From: Polluticaenibacter yanchengensis
Lineage (GTDB): Bacteria; Bacteroidota; Bacteroidia; Chitinophagales; Chitinophagaceae
Reading direction: 5' to 3'
Assembly (NCBI GenBank): GCA_027854065.1
Contig: JAQGEF010000026.1
Span: 1-52,226 of the forward strand
Length of the DNA: 52,226 nt
Positions 18,569 to 26,508 of this stretch are shown here, in pieces. The notes under the pieces were generated by a model. The model had not been told where the DNA came from, made no database searches, and saw only the letters and a program-made list of their open reading frames with translations. The translations under genes and the position numbers were made by a program. Numbering within the stretch: the first letter of the stretch is position 1; each line of letters opens with the position of its first letter.

Positions 18569-18926
18569 TTGGATATCAATTAATAAAGGGTTTATGTAAA
18601 ATACTTGACCTTTATAACTGCCGTTGTTTTATTTTCCCCACCCCACCCCTATCGTTGTTTCGATAATTGGTGGGGGATTCTTCGCTGCGCTCAGAATGAT
18701 TGTTCAGTGGCGTGAATGTTCTATTACTGTAATGGTCTTCTGCGTGAGGGATAGTAGCAAAGTACCCCACAGGCGGCATAAAGGAAAATGCCTGGCGGAG
18801 CTATGCGCCATGTTTTGCCGCCGAGGAGTACTGCGGATAGCCCGGCCCTTTGCCTGGTGTAAATGGGGATTGGGAGATGGGGAACAAACCTTGACACAGG
18901 ATGGCGGCAAGGGCACGCCCAAATCA
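18569..18926. other. Repeat-rich intergenic DNA between the array and the FkbM gene
   Basis: This holds the right inverted repeat of the cassette. It also holds one copy of a short hairpin (GATTCTTCGCTGCGCTCAGA at about 18676) that recurs three times at 22.5-22.9 kb, and a GC-rich block at about 18770-18920 resembling other Bacteroidota intergenic repeats. Open frames here are low-complexity shadows; no gene is supported. Confidence 0.5.
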
Positions 18927-19691
18927 TTATTTTTTTATAAATCTTTTGTAACCGGCTATTTTGCCATCCGGGATGGCAATTAAATCGCCTCCTAAATGTT
19001 GGGTGTTATTGTGTAACTGTACGAGGTTTTGTTTGTTCACATAGAATAAATGATATGACATTTCCCTGAGCATTTTGTACAAAACCTGGTAATTATCTCC
19101 TTCTGTCTCAATTTGCAAGATAGGCTGATGTTTTTCTATTATGGGCTGCATCAATGGAATAACGGGCACTTCGTAGCCTTCGATATCACATTTTATATAG
19201 TCTATTTGCGGCAAATCGTTAAACAGATCTGCCGGATTTTTCATATCTACTTCATAGACATCATTGCCGGCTTCGTTTTCATTTTTGAGTACGCGCATTA
19301 AGCCGTGACGATGTTTGTCACTACCGGGATTACCCATTTTTATTTTGCCTTCTACCTCTCCTAAAGCATATGGTAATATAGTAACGTTTTTATATGCTTT
19401 GAGGTTTTTGATAAGGATATTGCGGTATAATGCAATGGGCTCTACTGAAAACAATTTGCCGCCGGTGCCTGTTAAATGTGCAAACTGTAAACTATAGTAG
19501 CCTAGGTTTGCGCCTATATCAATGACGGTTTGCCCTGGTTTTATAAAATGCCTGACAAAATAATGGGTATAGTAAGCGGGATTGTTTTTTAGCCAACCTG
19601 TATGAAAAGACAGGAAGAACAAATTGCCTGTTAATTTTAAATAACGTTCCTGACCTAATATTTTTAACAGTAATGCTTTAATTTTCTTCAT
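18927..19691 (-). CDS. FkbM-family methyltransferase
   Basis: A 254-residue SAM-dependent methyltransferase. The SAM-binding motif is VIDIGANLGYYSLQFA (about residues 55-70), followed by the FkbM features SVEPIALYRNIL and IKCDIEGYEVPV. Family members O-methylate sugars, polyketides or lipids; the target cannot be read here. Its gene lies 17 bases downstream of the S41 protease gene on the same strand, so the two probably share a transcript. No glycan gene cluster is near. Confidence 0.85.
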   Translation of the reverse strand: MKKIKALLLKILGQERYLKLTGNLFFLSFHTGWLKNNPAYYTHYFVRHFIKPGQTVIDIGANLGYYSLQFAHLTGTGGKLFSVEPIALYRNILIKNLKAYKNVTILPYALGEVEGKIKMGNPGSDKHRHGLMRVLKNENEAGNDVYEVDMKNPADLFNDLPQIDYIKCDIEGYEVPVIPLMQPIIEKHQPILQIETEGDNYQVLYKMLREMSYHLFYVNKQNLVQLHNNTQHLGGDLIAIPDGKIAGYKRFIKK

Positions 19692-19708
19692 TGGTTACAA
19701 TTAAAATA

Positions 19709-21289
19709 TTAGTGGGTATGTAAATAAGAAACGGCTCTTTGTACAATGGAATCTCGTTGGTTAACAATCTGGAAGTACCCGTTATTATCAAACATGAAAC
19801 GGCCAAGCAGTGCTTTTAACTGCATGTCTATATCCTGCTTTTGTTGGGGTGTAATACCGGTTATATTAATGCTGTCTTTTATGGCTTCCTGCTTTATATT
19901 TTCCCAGTTATTGGCGGGAAACCGGTATTGCTGTATGAACTGCTGAATGGGCATTTTGCTTAAATCGGCAGAATGGCGGAATATGTTGAATGCTGTTTGA
20001 GACAATACGTTCCTGTTGGATAATTGGTTGAGGATCCTGTAGTTTTTTGTAGTATCTACTGTTACAACGATATCCGGGGTAATGCCGCCGTTATCGTAAA
20101 CGAGTTTACCTGCCGGCGTTTTATAAGCTTTTATTTTGCTGGAATCACGTACGTCATCTACATGACCGAGGCGTTCGTAAAAGTCTTCATAATACTTATC
20201 GCCATTGCCACGGTCGTAAGGCATTTGTATGCTTCTGCCGGTGGGTGTGTAATAGCGTGCGACGGTTAATCGTAAGGCACCGCCATTATTTAAATTGTAT
20301 TGTTCCTGTACAAGGCCTTTGCCAAAGCTTCTGCGGCCTATAATGATGGCTCTGTCATGGTCCTGTAATGCGCCTGCCAAAACCTCGCTGGCGCTGGCAG
20401 AGAACTCATCAATTAATACTACGAGTTCACCGGTCTCAAATACACCGATCTTGCTGCTTGTTATTTGTTTTTCTCCTACACTATTGCCTTTGGTGGTTAC
20501 GAGTACTTTGCCGTCTTTTATAAATTCATCGGCTATATGGGTTGCCTGCACGAGCAAGCCTCCTGTATTGCCTCGTAAATCGAGGATCATCTTCTTCATC
20601 CCTTTGCTTATTAAAGCATTGGTGGCTTCCATAAACTCGGGATAAGTGGTCTCGCTGAATTTATTGATGCGTAAATAACCGATGACTGAATCTACCATAT
20701 AAGAGGCATCGACACTTAAGAGTGGAATATTGCCCCTGGTAATATTGATGTCTTGTGTTCCGGTATTTCTTTTTATGGTGATGTTTACTGATGTGCCTGG
20801 TTTGCCGCGTAATAATTCCTGGAGCCTGGCAGTGGTGACGTCTACGCCGGCTATATTATTTGCCTCTACTTTCAGGATCTGGTCTCCTACTTTTACACCG
20901 GCTTTTTCGCTTGGTCCTTTTCGCATGACGTTTACAACGGTGAGGGTATCATTGAACATATAATACTCAATACCTATGCCGGTAAAATTGCCCTGGATCT
21001 GTGCGTTTTCTGCTGCCAGTTTATCGGGACTGATATAAATGGAATGTGGATCTAATTGTTTTGTAATGGCTGAAATAGCATCGAGCTCCAGGCTGTCATT
21101 TGTGAGGGAATCCACATATTTGTAATTAATCAAATCTATGATTTGCTGAACTGTGGTGGTATTAGTAACACCTGTTACTTTGGATTTCCAGTTTATATTG
21201 CCTTGAAGTTTAAATCCCGCCCAAATACCTGCAGCCATGGAGCTGCTAATTAATAAAGGTAACCAAACCTGCAATTTCTTATTAGCCAT
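19709..21289 (-). CDS. S41-family C-terminal processing peptidase (CtpA-like)
   Basis: A 526-residue periplasmic serine protease. Residues 9-27 form an N-terminal membrane anchor or signal. A PDZ domain follows at about 95-175 (TGIGIEYY, GPSEKAGVKVGDQIL), then the peptidase core. The Ser/Lys dyad is visible in SASASEVLAGAL (297-308) and FGKG (K324), with LDLRGNTGG (237-245) shaping the oxyanion region. Such proteases trim C-termini of envelope proteins. It is the first gene of a two-gene unit with the FkbM methyltransferase. Confidence 0.92.
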   Translation of the reverse strand: MANKKLQVWLPLLISSSMAAGIWAGFKLQGNINWKSKVTGVTNTTTVQQIIDLINYKYVDSLTNDSLELDAISAITKQLDPHSIYISPDKLAAENAQIQGNFTGIGIEYYMFNDTLTVVNVMRKGPSEKAGVKVGDQILKVEANNIAGVDVTTARLQELLRGKPGTSVNITIKRNTGTQDINITRGNIPLLSVDASYMVDSVIGYLRINKFSETTYPEFMEATNALISKGMKKMILDLRGNTGGLLVQATHIADEFIKDGKVLVTTKGNSVGEKQITSSKIGVFETGELVVLIDEFSASASEVLAGALQDHDRAIIIGRRSFGKGLVQEQYNLNNGGALRLTVARYYTPTGRSIQMPYDRGNGDKYYEDFYERLGHVDDVRDSSKIKAYKTPAGKLVYDNGGITPDIVVTVDTTKNYRILNQLSNRNVLSQTAFNIFRHSADLSKMPIQQFIQQYRFPANNWENIKQEAIKDSINITGITPQQKQDIDMQLKALLGRFMFDNNGYFQIVNQRDSIVQRAVSYLHTH

Positions 21290-21406
21290 ACAATTAATAA
21301 ATACGAGTGCGAATTTACAAGATTAAACGCAGGCTTTATTATTTTTTTGAAAACTCCCGGATTTTAACCATCCATTTTATATATTCGTTATTAAAATATA
21401 CAGATA

Positions 21407-22255
21407 ATGGCAGCAAAAAGGATGATAATTGTAGATAGCGGCGCTACCAATGCTACTTTTACAATTATTGACAAAGGTACTCAGCAACAGGTAACCACAC
21501 ATGGTATGAGCCCTTATTTTATAGATGCTAAGGGTATTACAAAAATTCTTGAAGAGGAGTTGCTGCCGCATATTGAAAAAACACCTGACAGCATTTTTTT
21601 CTACGGGGCCGGTTGTGCGACGCCTGCTAATAAAAAGATCATTAAAGAGGGGTTTAAACCGCTTTTCAAAAATACTGATATTGAGATAGATACCGACCTT
21701 ATGGGTGCTGCAAAAGGGCTTTGTGGCAATACGAAAGGGGTAGCCTGTATACTGGGAACCGGAAGCAATAGTTGCGTTTTCAACGGTAAAAAAATTACTA
21801 AAAATAATCCTTCTCCGGGTTTTATCCTGGCTGATGAGGGCAGCGGCTCTTACCTGGGCAAACGGGTATTGCAGTATTATATTTATAAGACTTTCGACGA
21901 CGAATTACTGTATAAGTTCAATGAAACTTATAACCTGGAATACCGCCAGATACTTGATAAGATTTATCGTGGTGAATTTCCGAATAAATTCCTGGCTGGC
22001 TTTACGAAGTTCCTGTCGGATAACCGTGGCCACTTTATGATAGAAAATATCCTTGAAGATGGTATCAGTGACTTTTTCACGCAACATTTATTTAAATATG
22101 GTGAAACCTGGACTTCCCCGGTGCATTTTACGGGGAGTATTTCCTGGCATTTTAAAGATGTATTGCTGGAACTGTCCCAATCTTATGAGATTGAATTGGG
22201 CAATATTATGCAAACGCCTATGGAGGGGTTAATTGCTTATCATAAAAAACAGTAA
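21407..22255 (+). CDS. BadF/BadG-family N-acetylglucosamine-kinase-like ATPase
   Basis: A 282-residue ASKHA-fold kinase with phosphate-1 motif DSGATNATF (10-18), phosphate-2 motif GTGSNSCVF (about 117) and the segment ILADEGSGSYLG that binds the sugar side. It is close to the N-acetylglucosamine kinase branch of the family, suggesting phosphorylation of a cell-wall amino sugar. It is transcribed alone, divergently from the S41 protease gene, and followed by repeats. The exact sugar is inferred from family only. Confidence 0.8.
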   Translation: MAAKRMIIVDSGATNATFTIIDKGTQQQVTTHGMSPYFIDAKGITKILEEELLPHIEKTPDSIFFYGAGCATPANKKIIKEGFKPLFKNTDIEIDTDLMGAAKGLCGNTKGVACILGTGSNSCVFNGKKITKNNPSPGFILADEGSGSYLGKRVLQYYIYKTFDDELLYKFNETYNLEYRQILDKIYRGEFPNKFLAGFTKFLSDNRGHFMIENILEDGISDFFTQHLFKYGETWTSPVHFTGSISWHFKDVLLELSQSYEIELGNIMQTPMEGLIAYHKKQ

Positions 22256-22330
22256 AGGTACATTTTTTCAGAACCGGTTTATATCTTTTTCTTCTTTTAG
22301 GGCTGTGAGCATTAGTCATTCTATGACCTT

Positions 22331-22463
22331 CAGTCCGGCGTACTTATGGCTCCGCTCCGCTCGGTATATTTTTGCAGGGGCGTTTACGGATGCAGTGCTC
22401 TCATTTATTGGCTCTGCAAAAAATATACTGGCTCGTTCCTCGCCACCACCGTATGCCGCAGCC
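22331..22463 (-). repeat. Dispersed modular repeat, long copy
   Basis: Read on the minus strand it starts GCTGCGGCATACGG, TGGTGGCGAGGAACGAGCC, and ends CGGAGCCATAAGTACGCCGG. The same blocks occur on the plus strand at 28775-28860. This copy carries an extra insert of about 65 bases whose ends (TATATTTTTGCAG and CTGCAAAAAATATA) can pair. Small open frames across it are not genes. Confidence 0.75.
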
Positions 22464-22496
22464 TTGGGGCATTCGGATTCAATATTCAGCTGTTCA

Positions 22497-22967
22497 ACTT
22501 TCTTCACTGCGTTCAGAAACATGTGTGAGATCCTTCGCTGCGCTCAGGATGACTGTTCGGTGTTCAGGATACCTCTGTTTCTAGTCATTTTGACGAGGGG
22601 AATTGAAACTGCTTTAAAATTAAACAGCCCGAGGAAAAATCCCCAGCTACAGTGTACTTTCTTCGCTGTGTTCTGAAATTGGAAGGAGATCCTTCGCTGC
22701 GCTCAGGATGACTGTTGTGTGTTCAGGATGATTCAGTTTGTTGTCATTTTGACGAGGGGAAATTGAAACCGCTTTGAATTGGATGCAACACGAGGAAAAA
22801 TCCCCAGCTACAGTGTACTTTCTTCACTGCGTTCTGAAATTGGAAGGAGATCCTTCGCTGCGCTCAGGATGACTGTTCGGTATTTAGGATGCTCCTGTTT
22901 GTAGTCATTTTGACGAGGGGAAACTGAGCCTGTTTTGAATTGGATATAACCCGAGGAAAAATCCCCA
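22497..22967. repeat. Tandem repeat of 157-161 bp, nearly three copies
   Basis: The block GATCCTTCGCTGCGCTCAGG starts at 22531, 22688 and 22849. Each copy continues with GTCATTTTGACGAGGGG and CGAGGAAAAATCCCCA. Copies differ by substitutions and small indels. GAGGGG and CCCC may pair within each copy. No coding potential is seen; open frames shift between copies. Confidence 0.9.
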
Positions 22968-22989
22968 TCCTATTTTACAACACCGAGTA

Positions 22990-23020
22990 AAACAAAAAGC
23001 CCGCATTACTGCGGGCCTTT
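22990..23020 (-). terminator. Rho-independent terminator of dnaK
   Basis: GCCCGC (22999-23004), a loop ATTACT and GCGGGC (23011-23016). On the minus strand the stem is followed by TTTTTGTTTT. It lies 28 bases past the dnaK stop. Confidence 0.85.
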
Positions 23021-23047
23021 GTTGAATCTTTATCCTATCTGTAGTTC

Positions 23048-24943
23048 TTATTTTACTTCTTCAAATTCTGCGTCTGTAACAGTTTCGTCACCACCGTTAT
23101 TTGGTGCTTGTTGTGCACCTGCATCGGGTTGGCCTCCTTCCTGCTGAGCTTTGTACAAGTCTTCACTTGCAGCGGTCCATGCAGCGGTTAAAGCGGCAAT
23201 GGCAGTGTCGATAGCAGCAATATCCTGGGCCTTATGAGCATCTTTTACTTGTTGTAAAGCATTCTCAATAGCGGATTTTTTATCTCCAGGGATTTTGTCA
23301 CCGTACTCTTTTAACTGTTTTTCAGTCTGGAAGATCTGGCTATCGGCTTCATTTATTTTTGTGATGCGATCGCGTTCAGCTTTATCTGATTCTTCATTTG
23401 CTTTCGCTTCATTTTTCATTCTTTCAATCTCGTCCTTACTTAAACCACTACCGGCTTCAATTCGGATTTTTTGTTCTTTACCGGTGCCTTTATCTTTGGC
23501 ATGAACGTTTAAGATACCATTCGCATCAATATCGAAAATTACTTCGATCTGAGGCACACCACGCGGAGCTGGCGGAATATCGCTTAACTGGAAGCGTCCA
23601 AGGCTCTTGTTATCACTTGCTTTTGTACGTTCGCCTTGTAATACGTGGATCTCCACTCCCGGCTGGTTATCTGCAGCTGTACTGAACACTTCAGATTTTT
23701 TAGTAGGAATAGTTGTATTAGCAGGGATCATTGGTGTTAATACGCCACCTAAAGTCTCAATACCTAAAGTTAAAGGAGTAACATCCAGTAATAATACGTC
23801 TTTTACATCGCCGCTTAATACTGCACCCTGAACAGCTGCTCCAATGGCTACTACTTCATCCGGGTTTACAGAACGGTTTGGTTTTTTGCCAAAGAATTTT
23901 TCTACAATTTCCTGAACTTTAGGAATACGTGTACTACCACCTACGAGGATCACTTCGTCAATCTGGCTGGCACTGTAACCGGCATCTTTTAATGCTATTT
24001 CACATGGTTTTAAACAACGTGTAAATAAGCTATCTGATAATTGCTCGAATTTTGCACGGGTTAATTTTAATACCAGGTGCTTAGGCACTCCGTCTACAGC
24101 GGTAATGTACGGTAAGTTTATTTCTGTTTCTGAACCGGAACTTAACTCGATCTTAGCTTTTTCTGCTGCTTCTTTTAAGCGTTGTAAAGCCATTGGGTCT
24201 TTGCGCAGATCAATGTTTTCCTGTGCTTTAAATTCTTCAGCCAACCAGTCCATGATTACTTTATCAAAATCATCACCACCTAAGTGTGTATCACCATTGG
24301 TAGATTTCACTTCGAAAACGCCATCACCTAATTCCAGAATGGACACGTCGAAAGTACCACCACCAAGGTCAAATACGGCAATTTTCTGATCCTGCGTTTT
24401 TTTGTCTAAACCATAAGCTAATGCTGCTGCTGTAGGTTCATTCACAATACGTTTTACAGTTAAACCTGCAATTTCACCGGCTTCTTTGGTTGCCTGGCGT
24501 TGAGCATCGTTAAAGTAAGCCGGAACGGTAATTACGGCTTCAGTTACTTCCTGGCCCAGATAATCTTCTGCTGTTTTCTTCATTTTCTGAAGCACCATTG
24601 CAGAAATTTCCTGTGGGGTGTATAAACGGCCATCGATATCAACACGTACGGTATTGTTATCACCTTTTACCACTTTGTAACTGGTTTGTGCTAATTCACT
24701 GCCTACCTCATCATAACGGCGGCCCATGTAACGTTTAACACTAGAAATAGTATTTACCGGGTTGGTAATGGCCTGACGCTTGGCAGGATCTCCTACTTTA
24801 CGTTCACCATTTTTCAAGAAACCGATAATTGAAGGGGTCGTTCTACGACCTTCGTCGTTTGCAATAACCACTGGTTCGTTACCTTCCATTACTGCTACGC
24901 AGCTGTTGGTTGTACCAAGGTCAATTCCTATAATCTTTCCCAT
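23048..24943 (-). CDS. dnaK: Molecular chaperone DnaK (Hsp70)
   Basis: A 631-residue Hsp70 with N-terminal ATPase signatures GIDLGTTNSCVAVMEG (5-20), DLGGGTFDVSILELGDG and VGGSTRIPKVQEIV, a substrate-binding domain from about 385 and a C-terminal lid ending in a Gln/Gly/Ala-rich tail and acidic DAEFEEVK. Length and tail agree with bacterial DnaK. It refolds proteins with DnaJ and GrpE, neither of which is adjacent, so it is monocistronic here. A strong terminator follows. Confidence 0.98.
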   Translation of the reverse strand: MGKIIGIDLGTTNSCVAVMEGNEPVVIANDEGRRTTPSIIGFLKNGERKVGDPAKRQAITNPVNTISSVKRYMGRRYDEVGSELAQTSYKVVKGDNNTVRVDIDGRLYTPQEISAMVLQKMKKTAEDYLGQEVTEAVITVPAYFNDAQRQATKEAGEIAGLTVKRIVNEPTAAALAYGLDKKTQDQKIAVFDLGGGTFDVSILELGDGVFEVKSTNGDTHLGGDDFDKVIMDWLAEEFKAQENIDLRKDPMALQRLKEAAEKAKIELSSGSETEINLPYITAVDGVPKHLVLKLTRAKFEQLSDSLFTRCLKPCEIALKDAGYSASQIDEVILVGGSTRIPKVQEIVEKFFGKKPNRSVNPDEVVAIGAAVQGAVLSGDVKDVLLLDVTPLTLGIETLGGVLTPMIPANTTIPTKKSEVFSTAADNQPGVEIHVLQGERTKASDNKSLGRFQLSDIPPAPRGVPQIEVIFDIDANGILNVHAKDKGTGKEQKIRIEAGSGLSKDEIERMKNEAKANEESDKAERDRITKINEADSQIFQTEKQLKEYGDKIPGDKKSAIENALQQVKDAHKAQDIAAIDTAIAALTAAWTAASEDLYKAQQEGGQPDAGAQQAPNNGGDETVTDAEFEEVK

Positions 24944-25269
24944 AATTTATATAATATTTTAAGTTGTTTACTAATTTATTTTGTTGCTATTTTCTTGCGG
25001 CAACACTCTCCTATTGTCAATGATTGTGCCATTTCAATTTCGCTGCCATTTTGACAATAAACTGACAATTGACAATTTCCCGAAGATCAAAACGTCATAA
25101 ACTAACCAGTTATCGGGGTAAATATGACAGAAATAACAATGACCGAATATCAAGGCCTTTGAAAGCGTAGAATTCGAAAAAAATAATAAGAAAACAAAGT
25201 ATTTCGAAATAAGATATTTATTATCTTGCCCAACGGAAACGATTGCTTTCTTTAACAGAATTAAATGAC
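24944..25269. promoter_or_regulatory. Divergent control region between dnaK and the RuBisCO-like gene
   Basis: No CIRCE element is present. On the dnaK side several copies of TTGACAAT/ATTGTCAA occur (25013-25020, 25051-25058, 25063-25077), one inside CTGCCATTTTGACA (25043-25056), an imperfect inverted repeat that could be a heat-shock operator. On the other side the palindrome ATTTCGAAAT (25201-25210) and the inverted repeat AAGATA/TATCTT (25211-25227) lie 40-70 bases before the RuBisCO-like ATG and could bind a regulator of the acid-sugar cluster. All of this is inference. Confidence 0.4.
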
Positions 25270-26508
25270 ATGGAACGGATTATTGCCAAATACTATATAG
25301 AAACGCCTTATACAGTAGAAAAAGCTGCACAGGTGTTAGCGGGAGAACAGTCCTCGGGAACTTTTGTAGCGGTACCGGGCGAAACGGAAGAACTGAAAGC
25401 ACGTTTTGCTGCGCGTGTAGAAAATATTGAGATACTGGAAACTGTAGATACGCCTGCTATACCGGGCGCTTCGTCTCCGACCAATACTTATACGCGTGCG
25501 AATGTGACGGTTAGCTGGAGTATTGAAAATTTTGGTTATAACCTGCCTACAATGGTTAGTACGTTACAGGGCAACCTTTACGAGATCTCTCAGTTCACGG
25601 GGTTGAAGCTGATGGACATTATTTTGCCGGAGAGCTTTAAAACGCATTACAGCGGGCCTAAATTCGGCGTAACCGGTATGCGCCGGTTAACGGGTGTGTA
25701 TGACAGACCGGTTATTGGTACTATTATTAAGCCTAGCATCGGGATGAGCCCGGAAGATACTGCGGCTATTGTAAAAACACTGGTGGAAGCGGGTATTGAT
25801 TTTATAAAAGATGATGAACTGATGCAATCGGCTGCGAACTCTCCTTTTGATAAACGGGTGCGTACGATTATGGATGTGATTAATGACCACGCTCAGAAAA
25901 CGGGTAAGAGGGTGATGTATGCGTTTAATATCAGCGATGAAGCGGACGCGATGCAACATCATTATGATACTATTGTTAAACATGGGGGTTCCTGTGCTAT
26001 GATCAGTATTAACAGCGTGGGGCTATCTGCTACTAAAAAGCTGTGCGACCGCGGTGAATTATCGATTCACGGCCATCGTAATGGCTGGGGCATGATTAAT
26101 CGTCATCCGTTGCTTGGGATTGAATTTCCTGCCTACCAAAAAATATGGCAATTGGCGGGTGTGGACCAATTGCATGTAAATGGTATTAAAAATAAGTTCT
26201 GGGAAAGTGATGACAGTGTGGTAAAATCTATCAAATCGCTGCAGGAACCCATTTTTAAGGAATCTGCGATACCTGTTATTTCGAGCGGGCAATGGGGCGG
26301 ACAGGCCCCGGAGACTTACCGCCGTACCCAGACGGTTGATGTATTATATATGGCGGGCGGTGGCATTATGGCTCACCCGATGGGTCCGGGCGCGGGTGTT
26401 GTGGCATTGAAACAAGCATGGGAAGCTGCTGTTGATGGTTTGAGCATTGAACAGGCGGCAGCAAAATACCCTGAATTTGCAGAATCGGTTAAAAAATTTG
26501 GTAAATAA
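25270..26508 (+). CDS. RuBisCO-like protein (form IV), putative acid-sugar-phosphate enzyme
   Basis: About 412 residues from the ATG at 25270; the TTG at 25243 is less likely. Compared with true RuBisCO the magnesium and carbamate triad is kept: K180, D182 and E183 in FIKDDE. So are the Lys of TIIKP (K154, equivalent to K175), HR (H268-R269, equivalent to 294-295), H301 (327) and a loop-6 Lys (K308). Two RuBisCO positions differ: K177 is Ser and H298 is Trp, so it should not fix CO2 but may well be an active enolase, decarboxylase or hydrolase. The following gene, overlapping by one base, is a DUF1537 kinase. RLP/DUF1537 pairs act on 3-oxo-isoapionate phosphate (OiaX/OiaT with OiaK), which is the nearest known precedent; the substrate here is inferred. 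Confidence 0.9.
   Translation: MERIIAKYYIETPYTVEKAAQVLAGEQSSGTFVAVPGETEELKARFAARVENIEILETVDTPAIPGASSPTNTYTRANVTVSWSIENFGYNLPTMVSTLQGNLYEISQFTGLKLMDIILPESFKTHYSGPKFGVTGMRRLTGVYDRPVIGTIIKPSIGMSPEDTAAIVKTLVEAGIDFIKDDELMQSAANSPFDKRVRTIMDVINDHAQKTGKRVMYAFNISDEADAMQHHYDTIVKHGGSCAMISINSVGLSATKKLCDRGELSIHGHRNGWGMINRHPLLGIEFPAYQKIWQLAGVDQLHVNGIKNKFWESDDSVVKSIKSLQEPIFKESAIPVISSGQWGGQAPETYRRTQTVDVLYMAGGGIMAHPMGPGAGVVALKQAWEAAVDGLSIEQAAAKYPEFAESVKKFGK

Larger units (their letters stand above)
18157..18614. repeat. Cassette of 21-bp repeats with imperfect terminal inverted repeats
   Basis: The left end (18157-18177) reads AAAAGGTGTCAAGT then TATTTTA. The right end, read on the minus strand (18594-18614), is ATAAAGGTCAAGTATTTTAC. 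They match except for a TG and a T inserted in the left copy. Between them lie the tandem array and about 70 bases of unique DNA. The arrangement resembles a small mobile or amplifying cassette; no target-site duplication was recognised. Confidence 0.45.

Noticed and set aside
18624..18983. 119-residue plus-strand frame and overlapping minus-strand frames
   Set aside because: GC-rich repeat DNA with arginine- and cysteine-rich low-complexity translation, overlapping the end of the FkbM gene.
22233..22676. 147-residue plus-strand frame after the GlcNAc-kinase-like gene
   Set aside because: It lies across dispersed and tandem repeats and its frame is not kept between repeat copies.
23398..23685. 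Plus-strand frames inside dnaK
   Set aside because: Antisense shadows of a highly conserved gene.
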